Shown: positions 12,466 through 21,689 of the stretch, one piece after another
How positions within the stretch are numbered: position 1 is the first letter of the stretch
Layout: every line of letters starts with the position of its first letter
Assembly (NCBI RefSeq): GCF_006874585.1
Contig: NZ_CP029761.1
Coordinates: forward strand, 1,995,001 to 2,059,000
DNA from: Sphingomonas sp. IC081
GTDB lineage: Bacteria; Pseudomonadota; Alphaproteobacteria; Sphingomonadales; Sphingomonadaceae
Direction: 5' to 3'
DNA length: 64,000 nucleotides
Made by a program: the position numbers and the translations under genes
Notes under the pieces: generated by a model
What the model saw: the letters and a program-made list of their open reading frames with translations, nothing else
Database searches by the model: none
Told to the model about the DNA's origin: nothing

Positions 12466-13134
12466 GTGCTTGACGCGCAGGACCGCGCCTTCATCGCCAG
12501 GATTTCCGGGGCGGAGCCCGTCGACGAAGCCCTCTGGCTCGCCGCGCTCACCCACGGCAGCACCGGCGAAAAGCGCAATTACGAACGTCTCGAATTCCTC
12601 GGCGACCGGGTGCTTGGGCTCTCGGTCGCCGAATGGCTCTTCGAGAACAGCGAGGAAGCCGAAGGACGGCTGTCGCAGCGCCTCAACGCGCTGGTCGCCC
12701 GCGCGACCTGCGCGCAAGTGGCGCGCGGCATCGACCTCGGGCCGCGCATGCGTCTGGGCAAGCAGGCCCGCGACGACGGCGGCCAGGACAGCGACAACAT
12801 CCTGGGCGACGTGATGGAGGCGCTGATCGGCGCCTGCTTCATCGAACGCGGCTTCGATGCCGGCAAGGCCATGGTCCGCGGCCTCTGGGCAGGCGAGATG
12901 CAGGGCAAGGCCGGCAAGCGCAAGCACCCCAAGTCCGCATTGCAGGAATGGGCGGCCGGCAATCGCCGCCGCATGCCCGAATACAAACTGGTCGACCGCT
13001 CCGGCCCCGACCACGCCTCGAAATTCACTGTCGAGGTTTCGATTCATAACGTAGGCTCGGCGCGCGCGGTCGCGAACTCCAAGCAGGATGCTGAAACGCA
13101 GGCCGCCGAGGAATTCATGAGGAAATTCGGATGA
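12466..13134 (+). CDS. rnc: ribonuclease III
   Basis: A 222-residue double-strand-specific endoribonuclease used in rRNA and mRNA processing. The catalytic signature ERLEFLGD is at about residues 40-47, and the second acidic cluster is in DNILGDVMEALIGA. A double-stranded-RNA-binding domain fills about residues 147-222. The GTG start follows the lepB stop with no gap, and the stop overlaps the era ATG as ATGA. The order lepB-rnc-era is widely conserved. Confidence 0.96.
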   Translation: MLDAQDRAFIARISGAEPVDEALWLAALTHGSTGEKRNYERLEFLGDRVLGLSVAEWLFENSEEAEGRLSQRLNALVARATCAQVARGIDLGPRMRLGKQARDDGGQDSDNILGDVMEALIGACFIERGFDAGKAMVRGLWAGEMQGKAGKRKHPKSALQEWAAGNRRRMPEYKLVDRSGPDHASKFTVEVSIHNVGSARAVANSKQDAETQAAEEFMRKFG

Positions 13135-14024
13135 CCCAGCATTGCGGTCTCGTCGCCGTCATCGGCGCCCCCAACGCGGGCAAGTCAACGCTCGTCAATG
13201 CGCTGGTCGGCCAGAAGGTGGCGATAACTTCGGCCAAGGCCCAGACCACCCGCGCGCGGCTGATGGGCATTGCCCTGCTCGATGAAACCCAGATCATCCT
13301 GGCGGACACGCCCGGCATCTTCGAGCCCAAGCGCCGCCTCGACCGCGCGATGGTCGCAGCGGCCTGGGAAGGCGCGCAGGAAGCCGATGCCGTGCTGCTG
13401 GTGGTCGACCCCATCAAGAAGCGCCGCCATGAGCTGGAACCGCTGCTCGAAGCCCTTGCCGCGCGCCCGGAACGCAAGATCCTGGTGCTCAACAAGGTCG
13501 ATGCCGGTGCCAAGGAGCCGCTGCTGGTGCTGGCCCAGGAACTGACCGGCAAGGTCCAGTTCGACGAGGTGTTCTTTGTCTCGGCGCTGACCGGCGACGG
13601 TGTGCCCGAACTCAAGACGCACCTGGCCGGGCTCATGCCCGAAGGTCCCTGGCACTATCCCGAGGATCAGGTCTCCGACGCCAGCGAACGCCTGCTCGCC
13701 TGCGAAATCACGCGTGAACAGCTCTATCGCCAGCTTCACGAGGAACTGCCCTACGACGCCGCCGTCCGCCCCGAGGCCTACGAGCAGCGCAAGGACGGAT
13801 CGGTGGAGATCCGCCAGCAGATCGTCGTCACGCGCGACAACCAGCGCGCCATCGTGCTGGGCAAGGGCGGCGCCAAGATCAAGGCGATCGGCGAGGCCGC
13901 GCGCAAGGAACTGGCCGAAGTGCTGGGCCAGAAGGTCCACCTCTTCCTCCACGTGAAGGTCGAGGAAAACTGGGCCGACGCACGCGACATCTACGAAGAG
14001 ATCGGGCTGGACTGGGTCAAGTGA
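13131..14024 (+). CDS. era: GTPase Era
   Basis: A 297-residue GTPase that helps mature the 16S rRNA and the 30S subunit. The P-loop GAPNAGKST (12-20), DTPG (59-62) and NKVD boxes are all present. The C-terminal KH domain shows VLGKGGAKIKAIG. It starts with an ATGA overlap with rnc, and its stop overlaps the start of the following lipoprotein gene. The KH domain binds near the 3' end of 16S rRNA in the family. Confidence 0.97.
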   Translation: MTQHCGLVAVIGAPNAGKSTLVNALVGQKVAITSAKAQTTRARLMGIALLDETQIILADTPGIFEPKRRLDRAMVAAAWEGAQEADAVLLVVDPIKKRRHELEPLLEALAARPERKILVLNKVDAGAKEPLLVLAQELTGKVQFDEVFFVSALTGDGVPELKTHLAGLMPEGPWHYPEDQVSDASERLLACEITREQLYRQLHEELPYDAAVRPEAYEQRKDGSVEIRQQIVVTRDNQRAIVLGKGGAKIKAIGEAARKELAEVLGQKVHLFLHVKVEENWADARDIYEEIGLDWVK

Positions 14025-15073
14025 TGGCACGCGTCTCGCTGACGGGACTTGCCGTCACCGCGCTGCTGCTCGGCGGCTGCGCGACCCCTTACATGAAAGC
14101 CCGTGCGGCCGAGGCCGATGTCGCCGCCCAGGTCGAGGAAAGCTTGGCCGGGCAGCGCTATGTCGCCATCGGCTCGTCCTTCGCCGCAGGCCCGCAGCTG
14201 CCTCCCCCAAAGACCGGTGCGCCGGTGCGCTGCGGGCAGAGCCTCAGCAACTATCCCACGCTGCTGGCCGAACGTTTCGGCATGGTGCTGACCGACCGTT
14301 CCTGTTCGGGCGCCAAGACCGACAATGTGCTGGGTCCATGGTCCGAGATCCCGCCGCAGATCAACGCGGTGACCCCGCAGACCCGGCTGGTCACGCTGAC
14401 CATCGGCGGCAACGACCTCAACTACGTCGGCAACCTGTTCAATGCCGCCTGCGCCTATCGTTCGAAGCAGGCCGTGGCGGCGGGCGGCAAGCCGCATGCC
14501 TGCGGCCCGGTCAAGGTCCCGACCGACTACGACTATGCGCGCGACGAGATGCAGATGATGGAGATCGCGCGGCGCGTGCGCACGCAGGCGCCCCATGCCC
14601 GCATCGTCTTTGTCCAGTATCTGACGCCGCTGCCGGAACCCGGCAAGCTCTGCGCGAATACGCCGATCAGCGAAGAGCACGCCGCCATCGTGCGCAAGAT
14701 CGGCGTGCGCCTTGCCGAGATCACCAACCGCGTCGCCCAGGCCAACGGCGCGCTGCTGGTGGAGATGAACCAGGCCTCGGCAACCCACACCCCGTGCGAC
14801 GCGGTGCCATGGCTGATCGGCTCGCCCGACGGCTATGACGGCAAACAGGGCCTGCAGTGGCACCTCAACTCCGCCGGCATGGAAGCCACCGCAAACGACA
14901 TCGCCTGGTGGCTCACCCGTTCGGGCGTCAAACAGGTGAAGCCGAACTTCCCGCAGACGGTGACCCCGCCCCCTGCCCCCGGCGCTACCCCGGTCCCCCT
15001 GCCCGTACCGGCCCCGCAGGTGACGCCTCCCAAGAGCGGCACTGGAAGCGGCACCGCACCTCGCCGCCGCTGA
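14024..15073 (+). CDS. lipid-anchored SGNH-fold hydrolase
   Basis: A 349-residue lipoprotein. A short signal ends in the lipobox LLGGC with Cys19. The SGNH blocks follow: GSSFAAG (Ser near 52), IGGND, and WHLNSAGM with the catalytic His. Several Cys suggest disulfides, as in secreted actinobacterial-type lipases. The C-terminal 40 residues are a Pro-rich tail that may cross or bind the cell wall. The ATG overlaps the era stop as TGATG; a GTG one codon earlier is possible. It is probably an esterase or lipase in the periplasm or outer membrane; the substrate is unknown. Confidence 0.85.
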   Translation: MARVSLTGLAVTALLLGGCATPYMKARAAEADVAAQVEESLAGQRYVAIGSSFAAGPQLPPPKTGAPVRCGQSLSNYPTLLAERFGMVLTDRSCSGAKTDNVLGPWSEIPPQINAVTPQTRLVTLTIGGNDLNYVGNLFNAACAYRSKQAVAAGGKPHACGPVKVPTDYDYARDEMQMMEIARRVRTQAPHARIVFVQYLTPLPEPGKLCANTPISEEHAAIVRKIGVRLAEITNRVAQANGALLVEMNQASATHTPCDAVPWLIGSPDGYDGKQGLQWHLNSAGMEATANDIAWWLTRSGVKQVKPNFPQTVTPPPAPGATPVPLPVPAPQVTPPKSGTGSGTAPRRR

Positions 15074-15081
15074 ATACACTG

Positions 15082-15126
15082 TCGGCCAGCCTTTGCTGCC
15101 ACCTCGATGGCGGCAAGGTTGGCCGA
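15082..15126 (+). terminator. long imperfect hairpin after the SGNH gene
   Basis: TCGGCCAGCCTTTGCTGCCA (15082-15101) pairs imperfectly with TGGCGGCAAGGTTGGCCGA (15108-15126), starting nine bases after the stop. There is no T-run, so termination by it is uncertain, but it is the only strong structure there. Confidence 0.45.
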
Positions 15127-15142
15127 TAGGGCTGACCGCCCC

Positions 15143-15182
15143 GGCATGGCATGGCATGGCATGGCATGGCACGGCACGGCAC
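15143..15182 (+). repeat. pentanucleotide tandem repeat
   Basis: Five GGCAT units (15143-15167) are followed by three GGCAC units (15168-15182). They lie in the 285-base gap between the SGNH gene and the glycosyltransferase, about 175 bases before the latter's ATG. The rest of the gap holds the hairpin at 15082 and no gene I can support. An in-frame stop at 15215-15217 shows the repeat is not translated as part of the glycosyltransferase. Confidence 0.9.
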
Positions 15183-15358
15183 GGCTCGATCCGCCCCCTT
15201 TTCCCGACCCGGCATAAATCCCGCGCGGCACGCTGCGGATTCCGTGCGCCGGCGGCGTCTCGGTACCGCAATCTTCATGCGGCATAGCGCGCACGAAGCC
15301 GCTGCGCGCAATCACTGCCCGGACACGCTGCGGGCCCACGGGACAAAAAGGGTCAGCC

Positions 15359-16888
15359 ATGATCGCAGCTGCCGGGCGTCTTCTCGCCCGCACCGGAACC
15401 TCACTCCGCGCCGGATTTTCCGCGCGGGCCGGTCTCTCCGCGCGCACCGGGATGGCATCGCCGGTGCTGTACCTGGCAGTGGCACTGGCGGTCCGCCTGC
15501 TCATGCTCGGCAAGCCCGCGTTCCAGTCCGACGAGCAATTCTACCTGCTGGTCGGCCAGCGCATGGCCGAGGGCGCCGTGCCCTTTGTCGACATCTGGGA
15601 CCGCAAGCCCTGGGGGCTCTTCGCGATCTTCCGCAGCGTCTACCTGCTGCCTTTCGACCCCGTGCTGAGCTATCAGTTGCTCGGCCTCGCCTGCTCGGTG
15701 CTGACCGCGCTGGTGATCGAACGCATGGCCCGCTGGATCGCCCCGCCCCGCGCCGCACAGGCGGCGGGCCTTGTCTATCTCCTCTGGCAAGTCGTGTTCA
15801 ACGCCGCGCTGGGGCAGGCACCGGTGTTCTACAACCTGCCCGTGGCGCTGGCCGCGATGGTGGTGATCGAGGCCTGCCAGCGCCGCGACGATCCGCTGCT
15901 CCGGCGCCGCGCACTGGTACCGATGCTGCTGCTCGGCATCGCCATGCAGATCAAGTACACGGTGCTGTTCGAAGGGATCGGCTTCGGCCTCATGCTGCTT
16001 GCGCGGGGGCGAACTGACGGCTGGAGCTGGCCCCGCCTTGCCGGGGCAGGTGCGTCATGGCTGCTGGCCGCGCTGGCGCCAACCGCAGCGGTCATGGCAG
16101 GCTATGCCCTCACCGGCCATCTCGATGCCTTCGTGCAGACCAACTTCCTCTCGATCTTCGGCCGCGCGACCGACCATGCCGATGCCTATGCCCAGCTTGC
16201 CAAGGAGACGCTGGCGATGACGCCCTTCGCGCTGGCCATCCTGCTGGCGCCGCATCGCCTTTCATCCGTGCGCGCAGGCTCGCCTGCCGCACTGCCGGCC
16301 CTGCGCATCTGGGCCATCTTCGCCATTGCCGGATTTTTGATTTTCGGGACGTGGTACGACCATTACCTCGGCCCGGTGCTGGTGCCGCTTTCGATCCTCG
16401 CCGCCCCGGCGCTCGCCTGCACCCACAAGGGCGAGCGCTGGTATGGCCAGTTGCTGATCGGTCTGGGCCTGATCGGCGCAGTACTGGTCCCCGCCTTTCA
16501 GGTGCGCGAAAAAGGCGACGCGGAGGATTTTGCAATCGCCAGCGATCAGGTCGCCCGCGAACTCCACGGGCGCTGCCTCTACGTCTACGAGGGTGACAGC
16601 GCGCTTTATCGCACAACGAACGCCTGCATCCCGACGCGCTACGCCTACCCCAGCCATCTCAATGCGATGAACGAAGCGGGCGCACTGGGCGTGGACCCCG
16701 CCTCAGAAGTATCACGCGTGTTTGCGAGCAAGCCGGGCGTGGTCGTGGTGGCCGAATCCGGCCGCCCCAACCTGCCCGACCTGGCAACGCGGGCGCTCGT
16801 CCGACGGCAGCTGGCCGAGAGTTACCAGCGCTATGCTGGCGTCACTCTCGGCACCCGCAAATACGGGCTCTATCGCCTCAGGCGGTGA
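15359..16888 (+). CDS. GT-C type polytopic membrane glycosyltransferase
   Basis: A 509-residue protein with about nine or ten membrane helices and a soluble C-terminal part. The first loop has the pattern QSDEQFYLLVGQRMAEG followed by DIWDRKPWGL. This is the acidic loop typical of ArnT/PMT-like GT-C enzymes that use polyprenyl-phosphate sugars. It probably adds a sugar to lipid, polysaccharide or protein on the periplasmic face. The N-terminus has a run of small and basic residues, so an internal start is possible. No sugar-pathway genes are nearby, so the target is unknown. Confidence 0.75.
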   Translation: MIAAAGRLLARTGTSLRAGFSARAGLSARTGMASPVLYLAVALAVRLLMLGKPAFQSDEQFYLLVGQRMAEGAVPFVDIWDRKPWGLFAIFRSVYLLPFDPVLSYQLLGLACSVLTALVIERMARWIAPPRAAQAAGLVYLLWQVVFNAALGQAPVFYNLPVALAAMVVIEACQRRDDPLLRRRALVPMLLLGIAMQIKYTVLFEGIGFGLMLLARGRTDGWSWPRLAGAGASWLLAALAPTAAVMAGYALTGHLDAFVQTNFLSIFGRATDHADAYAQLAKETLAMTPFALAILLAPHRLSSVRAGSPAALPALRIWAIFAIAGFLIFGTWYDHYLGPVLVPLSILAAPALACTHKGERWYGQLLIGLGLIGAVLVPAFQVREKGDAEDFAIASDQVARELHGRCLYVYEGDSALYRTTNACIPTRYAYPSHLNAMNEAGALGVDPASEVSRVFASKPGVVVVAESGRPNLPDLATRALVRRQLAESYQRYAGVTLGTRKYGLYRLRR

Positions 16889-17068
16889 TCAGCGCGCCTT
16901 GGCGATGGCAAAGCCGTGCTGGCGCGCGGCGTCCTTGGTCGATTCCTCGGTGCGGTTGAGAGCCTTGGCGATCTCCTTCAGGCCCTTGCCCTTTCCGGCA
17001 AGGACCTGGAGCTTCTGAAGCTCTTCCGGCTTCCAGGGCTGCTTGTGCTTGGCGATCTTGTCGCTCAT
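16889..17068 (-). CDS. 59-residue helix-turn-helix-like basic protein
   Basis: An ATG at 17068 overlaps the topA stop as ATGA and opens 59 codons to a TGA at 16889-16891. The protein is basic and helical. It contains PWKPEELQKLQVLAGKG, then KEIAKALNRTEESTKDAARQ. This resembles a Myb/SANT-like or GcrA-type N-terminal helix-turn-helix (Trp, acidic helix, then IA-L-R). Close coupling to topA suggests a DNA-related role, but this is inference. The codon pattern and overlap make it likely real. Confidence 0.7.
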   Translation of the reverse strand: MSDKIAKHKQPWKPEELQKLQVLAGKGKGLKEIAKALNRTEESTKDAARQHGFAIAKAR

Positions 17069-19695
17069 TCGGCCGCTTCCTTCTTCACCGCCTTCTTGGC
17101 CGGAGCCTTCTTGGCAGCGGGTTTCTTGGCAGCAGGCTTCTTTTCAGCCGCCGGCTTCTCCGCCGCATTCTTGGGGGCCGCTTTCTTGGGGGCCGCCTTC
17201 TTGGCCGGGGCCTTCTTGGCGGGCGCCTTCTTCTTGCCCTTTGCCGGGCCCTTGGCCGCCTTGGCATCGATCAGCGCGATGGCCTGCTCCGGGGTCAGGT
17301 CCTCCGGCTTCTGGTCGCGCGGGAGCGTGGCATTGGTGGTGCCGTCGGTCACGTAAGGACCGAAGCGGCCGGCCATGACCTTCATCTCGCCTTCCGAAGT
17401 CGGATGCGCGCCCAGCACCTTGATCGGCTCCGCCTTGGCGCGGGCGCCGCCGCCGCGATTGGCGGCATCGGCCAGCATCGAGACGGCGGCATTCATGCCG
17501 GTCTCGAACACTTCGGCGGTGTTGCGCAGGCGGGCATACTTGCCATCATGGGCCAGATAGGGTCCATAACGGCCGATGCTGGCGGTGATGTCCTTGCCGC
17601 TTTCCGGGTGCGGACCGATCGTGCGCGGCAGGCTGAGCAGCTTGATGCCCCATTCCAGGGTCAACTCGTCGATGTCCTTGGGGATCGACGCACGCTTGGC
17701 TTCCTTGCCCTCACCCAGCTGGATGTAGGGACCGAAGCGGCCGACACGGCGCACGATTTCCAGCCCGGTTTCGGGATCCTTGCCCAGCGCCTCGTCCTCA
17801 CCCTCGCCATCGGCGCTGCCGCCGGGCTGCGCGAACTTGCGTGTGAACTTGCACTCGGGATAGTTCGAACAGGCGACAAAGGCGCCATAGCGGCCACCGC
17901 GCAGCGAGAGGCGCCCCGCGCCGCACTTGGGGCAGACGCGCGGATCGCTGCCGTCGGCCTTGGGCGGGAACAGGTAGTCCGACAGGAATTCGTCCAGCGC
18001 CTCGGTCACTTCCGAGGGCTTCTTTTCCATCACTTCGTCCGACTTCGGCTTGAAGTCGCGCCAGAAGGCTTCAAGCAGCGCCTTCCATTCCTGACGGCCA
18101 CCGGAAACGTCGTCGAGTTCGTCTTCCATGCCCGCCGTGAATTCGTAGGCGACATAGCGCTGGAAGAAGCGTTCAAGGAACGAGGTCAGCAAACGGCCCG
18201 ACTCTTCGGCGAAGAAGCGGTTCTTCTCGGTGCGGACGTAGTTGCGGTCCTTGATGACCTGGATCGTCGCGGCGTAAGTCGACGGGCGGCCGATGCCGAG
18301 TTCTTCCAGGCGCTTCACCAGGCTTGCTTCCGAATAGCGCGGCGGCGGCTGGGTGAAGTGCTGTTCGGCGCTGACGTCCTTCTTCGCGGGCATGTCGCCC
18401 GACTTCATGAATGGCAGCAGGCCCGAATCGTCGTCGTCCGACTTGTTGTCCTGGCCTTCCTCGTAGACTGCGAGGAAGCCGGGGAACTTCACCACCTGGC
18501 CGGTGGCGCGCAGCTCGTGCTGGCCGGTGCCGTCACGCAGGGTGACGGTTGTGCGTTCCAGCGCGGCGGAAGCCATCTGACTGGCCATCGCGCGCTTGAA
18601 AATCAGGTCGTAGAGACGCGCCTCGTCACCCGAGCCATAGCGGTCCTTGGTGAAGTCGGTCGGGCGGATCGCCTCGTGCGCTTCCTGTGCGTTCTTCGCC
18701 TTGGTTTCGTAGTGACGCGGCTTTTCGGGCAGGTAGTGGCCCGAGAAACGCTCGGTGATGGCCGCACGCGCCGCCGAAATGGCGCTGGGATCCATCTGCA
18801 CGCCGTCGGTACGCATGTAGGTGATCGCGCCGGCTTCATAGAGCGTCTGCGCCACGCGCATCGTCTGGCTGGCCGAGAAGCCGAGCTTGCGCGAGGCTTC
18901 CTGCTGCAAGGTCGAGGTGGTGAACGGCGGCTGCGGATTGCGGCGGTGGGGCTTGGTCTCGACCGTCTCGACGCGGAAGGCGCCGTTCTCGACAGCGGCC
19001 TTGGCGCGCAGGGCAGTGCCTTCGTCGCCGATGCTCAGACGCTCCAGCTTCTGGCCCTCGAACGTCACCAGACGGGTGGTGAAGTCGGTGCCGTCATGCG
19101 CCATCTGCGCGGTGACCGACCAGTATTCCTGCGGCGTGAACGCCTCGATCTCGCGCTCGCGGTCGACGATCAGGCGCAGCGCCACCGACTGCACGCGGCC
19201 GGCCGACTTGGCGCCCGGCAGCTTGCGCCAGAGCACCGGCGAGAGCGTGAAGCCGAACAGATAGTCCAGCGCGCGACGGGCAAGGTAGGCGTCGATCAGG
19301 TCCTGATCCAGCTCGCGCGGCTGGGTCATCGCCTTGGTGACGGTTTCCTTGGTGATGGCGTTGAAGGTAACACGCTGCACGTCCTTGGGCAGCGCCCGGC
19401 GCTTGGCCAGGAGTTCCTTCACGTGCCACGAAATCGCCTCACCCTCGCGATCAGGGTCAGTCGCGAGGATCAGTCGGTCGGCTTCCTTGGCCGCGTCGGT
19501 GATGGCCTTCACCTGGCGCTGCTTGTCGCCATAGAGTTCCCAATCCATCTCGAAACCCTCGTCCGGGCGGACCGAGCCGTCCTTCGGCGGCAGGTCGCGG
19601 ACGTGGCCGTAGCTGGCCAGAACCTTGTAGTCCTTGCCCAGGTACTTCTCGATGGTCTTCGCCTTGGCCGGCGATTCTACGATGACTAGCTGCAT
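17065..19695 (-). CDS. topA: DNA topoisomerase I
   Basis: An 876-residue type IA topoisomerase that relaxes negative supercoils. The TOPRIM start is MQLVIVESPAKAKTIEKYLG and the acidic triad is TDPDREGE. The nucleophile is Tyr293 in AITYMRTDG. One four-Cys zinc finger (CPKCG with CSNYPEC) lies near residue 590, followed by repeated zinc-ribbon-like blocks (GRFGPY, GRYGPY). The last 60 residues are an Ala/Lys/Pro-rich tail like histone H1, common in alphaproteobacterial TopA and probably DNA-binding. It follows dprA on the same strand after 182 bases that show no gene. Confidence 0.97.
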   Translation of the reverse strand: MQLVIVESPAKAKTIEKYLGKDYKVLASYGHVRDLPPKDGSVRPDEGFEMDWELYGDKQRQVKAITDAAKEADRLILATDPDREGEAISWHVKELLAKRRALPKDVQRVTFNAITKETVTKAMTQPRELDQDLIDAYLARRALDYLFGFTLSPVLWRKLPGAKSAGRVQSVALRLIVDREREIEAFTPQEYWSVTAQMAHDGTDFTTRLVTFEGQKLERLSIGDEGTALRAKAAVENGAFRVETVETKPHRRNPQPPFTTSTLQQEASRKLGFSASQTMRVAQTLYEAGAITYMRTDGVQMDPSAISAARAAITERFSGHYLPEKPRHYETKAKNAQEAHEAIRPTDFTKDRYGSGDEARLYDLIFKRAMASQMASAALERTTVTLRDGTGQHELRATGQVVKFPGFLAVYEEGQDNKSDDDDSGLLPFMKSGDMPAKKDVSAEQHFTQPPPRYSEASLVKRLEELGIGRPSTYAATIQVIKDRNYVRTEKNRFFAEESGRLLTSFLERFFQRYVAYEFTAGMEDELDDVSGGRQEWKALLEAFWRDFKPKSDEVMEKKPSEVTEALDEFLSDYLFPPKADGSDPRVCPKCGAGRLSLRGGRYGAFVACSNYPECKFTRKFAQPGGSADGEGEDEALGKDPETGLEIVRRVGRFGPYIQLGEGKEAKRASIPKDIDELTLEWGIKLLSLPRTIGPHPESGKDITASIGRYGPYLAHDGKYARLRNTAEVFETGMNAAVSMLADAANRGGGARAKAEPIKVLGAHPTSEGEMKVMAGRFGPYVTDGTTNATLPRDQKPEDLTPEQAIALIDAKAAKGPAKGKKKAPAKKAPAKKAAPKKAAPKNAAEKPAAEKKPAAKKPAAKKAPAKKAVKKEAAE

Positions 19696-19877
19696 GCGAT
19701 ACTCTTATAGCCCCTACGCGCGCGCTCCCACGCGTGCGCATGTGTGTACACGCATAGGGTGGGAAGCTTTGAGGCGCCTCGTCAAGCACCCCGATGGGCC
19801 CAAGCACCCCGATATGGCAAGGTCATTTCAGGCTGCAACAATAGTGATACCGCGCAACCCTGCGGAAAACCGCTCTT

Positions 19878-20996
19878 TTATCCCAGACTGACACGCCCGC
19901 CGGCGTGGCGCACCAGCCTTCCGGCAATCTCCAGTTCAAGCAGTTCCAACTGCACCGCAGCCGTACCCGCACCCGATTGCCGGATCAGCTCGTCGACCGC
20001 GACTGGCGCCGTCGTGAGCAGCCCGGCGATGCCCGCCGCCTGCACTTCGACACCGGCATCGCCCACCCACGCCCAGTCCTGCGCCTCCTCGCGAAAACGG
20101 GAGCGCGGCGTACCGTCAAAGCCGGTCAGGAGTTCGATCACATCGGCCACCGACTGGACCAGAACCGCCCCGTCGCGGATCAGGTTGTTGCATCCGTGGG
20201 AGCGCGGATCGAGCGGCGACCCCGGCACGGCCATGACCTCGCGCCCCATCTCGCCTGCCAGCCTTGCGGTGATGAGCGAGCCCGACTTGGGCGCCGCCTC
20301 CACCACCACGGTACCGGCAGCGAGCCCGGCGATGATGCGGTTGCGCGTCGGGAAATGACGGGCGAGCGGTTCGGTACCGGGCGGCTGCTCCGCCACCAGC
20401 AGGCCTTCGCCGGCGACACGCTGCTGCAACTCGGCATGTTCCGGCGGATAAGTCACGTCGATGCCACTGGCGATCACGCCGATCGTTGCCCCGCCCGCCA
20501 GCGCGCCCTGATGCGCTGCGCCGTCGATGCCCCGGGCCAGCCCCGAGACAACGGCATGACCGGCCTCCGCCAACCCCTGGGCGAATTCGCGCGCGATCCG
20601 CACCGCGCCTGCCGAGGCGTTGCGCGCGCCGACAATGGCGACGCAGGGTTTGGCAAAAATCGCGAGGTTGCCGCGCACCGTCAGGATCGGCGGCGCGCCT
20701 TCACTATGGGCAAGCAGGCGCGGATAGTCCGGCGAATCGTGAAACAGGTAGCTGGCGCCCGCCTTGCGGATCCGCGCGATTTCGGCCTCGACGACCCGTT
20801 CCGGCGCCGCCGTGTAGCGCCGTCCGGCGCGGCCGGCCAGTTCCGGCAGAGCCTCCAGCGCCGCCGCCGCGCTGCCGCAGCGCGCCATCAGTTGGCGGTA
20901 GGTGACCGGGCCGACATTGGGAGAACGCAGCAAGCGGATGCGCGCAAACGCCTCGTCCTGCGAAAGCGGTGCGGTCTCCCCCCCGGCGCCGCTCAC
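19878..20996 (-). CDS. dprA: DNA-processing protein DprA
   Basis: A 372-residue single-strand-DNA-binding protein that loads RecA during transformation. The Rossmann-like core shows VAIVGARNAS, SGLARGIDGAAHQGAL and FPTRNRIIAGL. A SAM-like N-terminus comes first, and a C-terminal winged-helix region (about residues 300-372) closes it. The GTG start overlaps the plsY stop as GTGA. No other competence gene is in the window, and DprA is also kept in species not known to be competent. Confidence 0.95.
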   Translation of the reverse strand: MSGAGGETAPLSQDEAFARIRLLRSPNVGPVTYRQLMARCGSAAAALEALPELAGRAGRRYTAAPERVVEAEIARIRKAGASYLFHDSPDYPRLLAHSEGAPPILTVRGNLAIFAKPCVAIVGARNASAGAVRIAREFAQGLAEAGHAVVSGLARGIDGAAHQGALAGGATIGVIASGIDVTYPPEHAELQQRVAGEGLLVAEQPPGTEPLARHFPTRNRIIAGLAAGTVVVEAAPKSGSLITARLAGEMGREVMAVPGSPLDPRSHGCNNLIRDGAVLVQSVADVIELLTGFDGTPRSRFREEAQDWAWVGDAGVEVQAAGIAGLLTTAPVAVDELIRQSGAGTAAVQLELLELEIAGRLVRHAGGRVSLG

Positions 20997-21580
20997 GGCT
21001 TCTTGCCGCTCCCGATCCTGGGCTCGGTGCCTGCGCGCAGGCGGGCAATGTTCTCGCGGTGCTGGAACAGCACCACGGCGGCGATCACCGCCAGCACGCC
21101 CGCGGCTTCACCGTAGCCCAGCGCCCATGCCGCGAGCGGTGCCGCCACCGCAGCGGTCATGCCCGCAACCGAGCTGATCCGCACGGTGAGCAGCAAGCCG
21201 ATCCAGGTCAGCGCGTAAATCAGCCCCACCGGCCATGCGAGGCCAAGCGCGATTCCGGCCGTGGTGGCGACCCCCTTGCCGCCCTTGAAGCCGAGCCAGA
21301 CCGGGAAGCAGTGACCGGCGAAGGCACCAAGCGCCGCCAGCCAGACCCAGTCGGGCAGGAAATGCCGGGCAATCAGCACCGCGGCGAGCCCCTTGAGCAG
21401 ATCGAGCAGCAGCGTTGCTGCGGCAAGACCCTTGCGACCGGTGCGCAGCACGTTGGTCGCGCCGATATTGCCCGATCCGATCGAGCGCAGGTCGCCCGCC
21501 CCGGCGATCCGAGTGATGAGAAGCCCGAACGGCACCGAGCCGAGGGCGTAACCGAGGACAATTGCGAGAATCCAGTTCAT
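20993..21580 (-). CDS. plsY: acyl-phosphate:glycerol-3-phosphate acyltransferase
   Basis: A 195-residue inner-membrane enzyme with about five helices. It makes lysophosphatidic acid from acyl-phosphate and glycerol 3-phosphate, the first step of phospholipid synthesis. The family motifs are visible: GSGNIGATNVLRTG, AGHCFPVWLGFKGGKGVAT and a final HRENIARL. It heads the plsY-dprA-topA run and is divergent from murI across about 110 bases. Confidence 0.95.
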   Translation of the reverse strand: MNWILAIVLGYALGSVPFGLLITRIAGAGDLRSIGSGNIGATNVLRTGRKGLAAATLLLDLLKGLAAVLIARHFLPDWVWLAALGAFAGHCFPVWLGFKGGKGVATTAGIALGLAWPVGLIYALTWIGLLLTVRISSVAGMTAAVAAPLAAWALGYGEAAGVLAVIAAVVLFQHRENIARLRAGTEPRIGSGKKP

Positions 21581-21689
21581 GGCATGCCTCTTAGCCGCTC
21601 ATGCCGGTGAGGCGAAGCGGCTTGCAGCATTCGACATTGCCCTTTGCACATCGGCGCGGTTAACAGTGTGCAAGGTACAGGGAAAAACG

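Noticed and set aside
15151..16017. Plus-strand open frame starting in the GGCAT repeat
   Set aside because: It runs out of frame through the glycosyltransferase gene and its translation is low-complexity; the overlap is a shadow.
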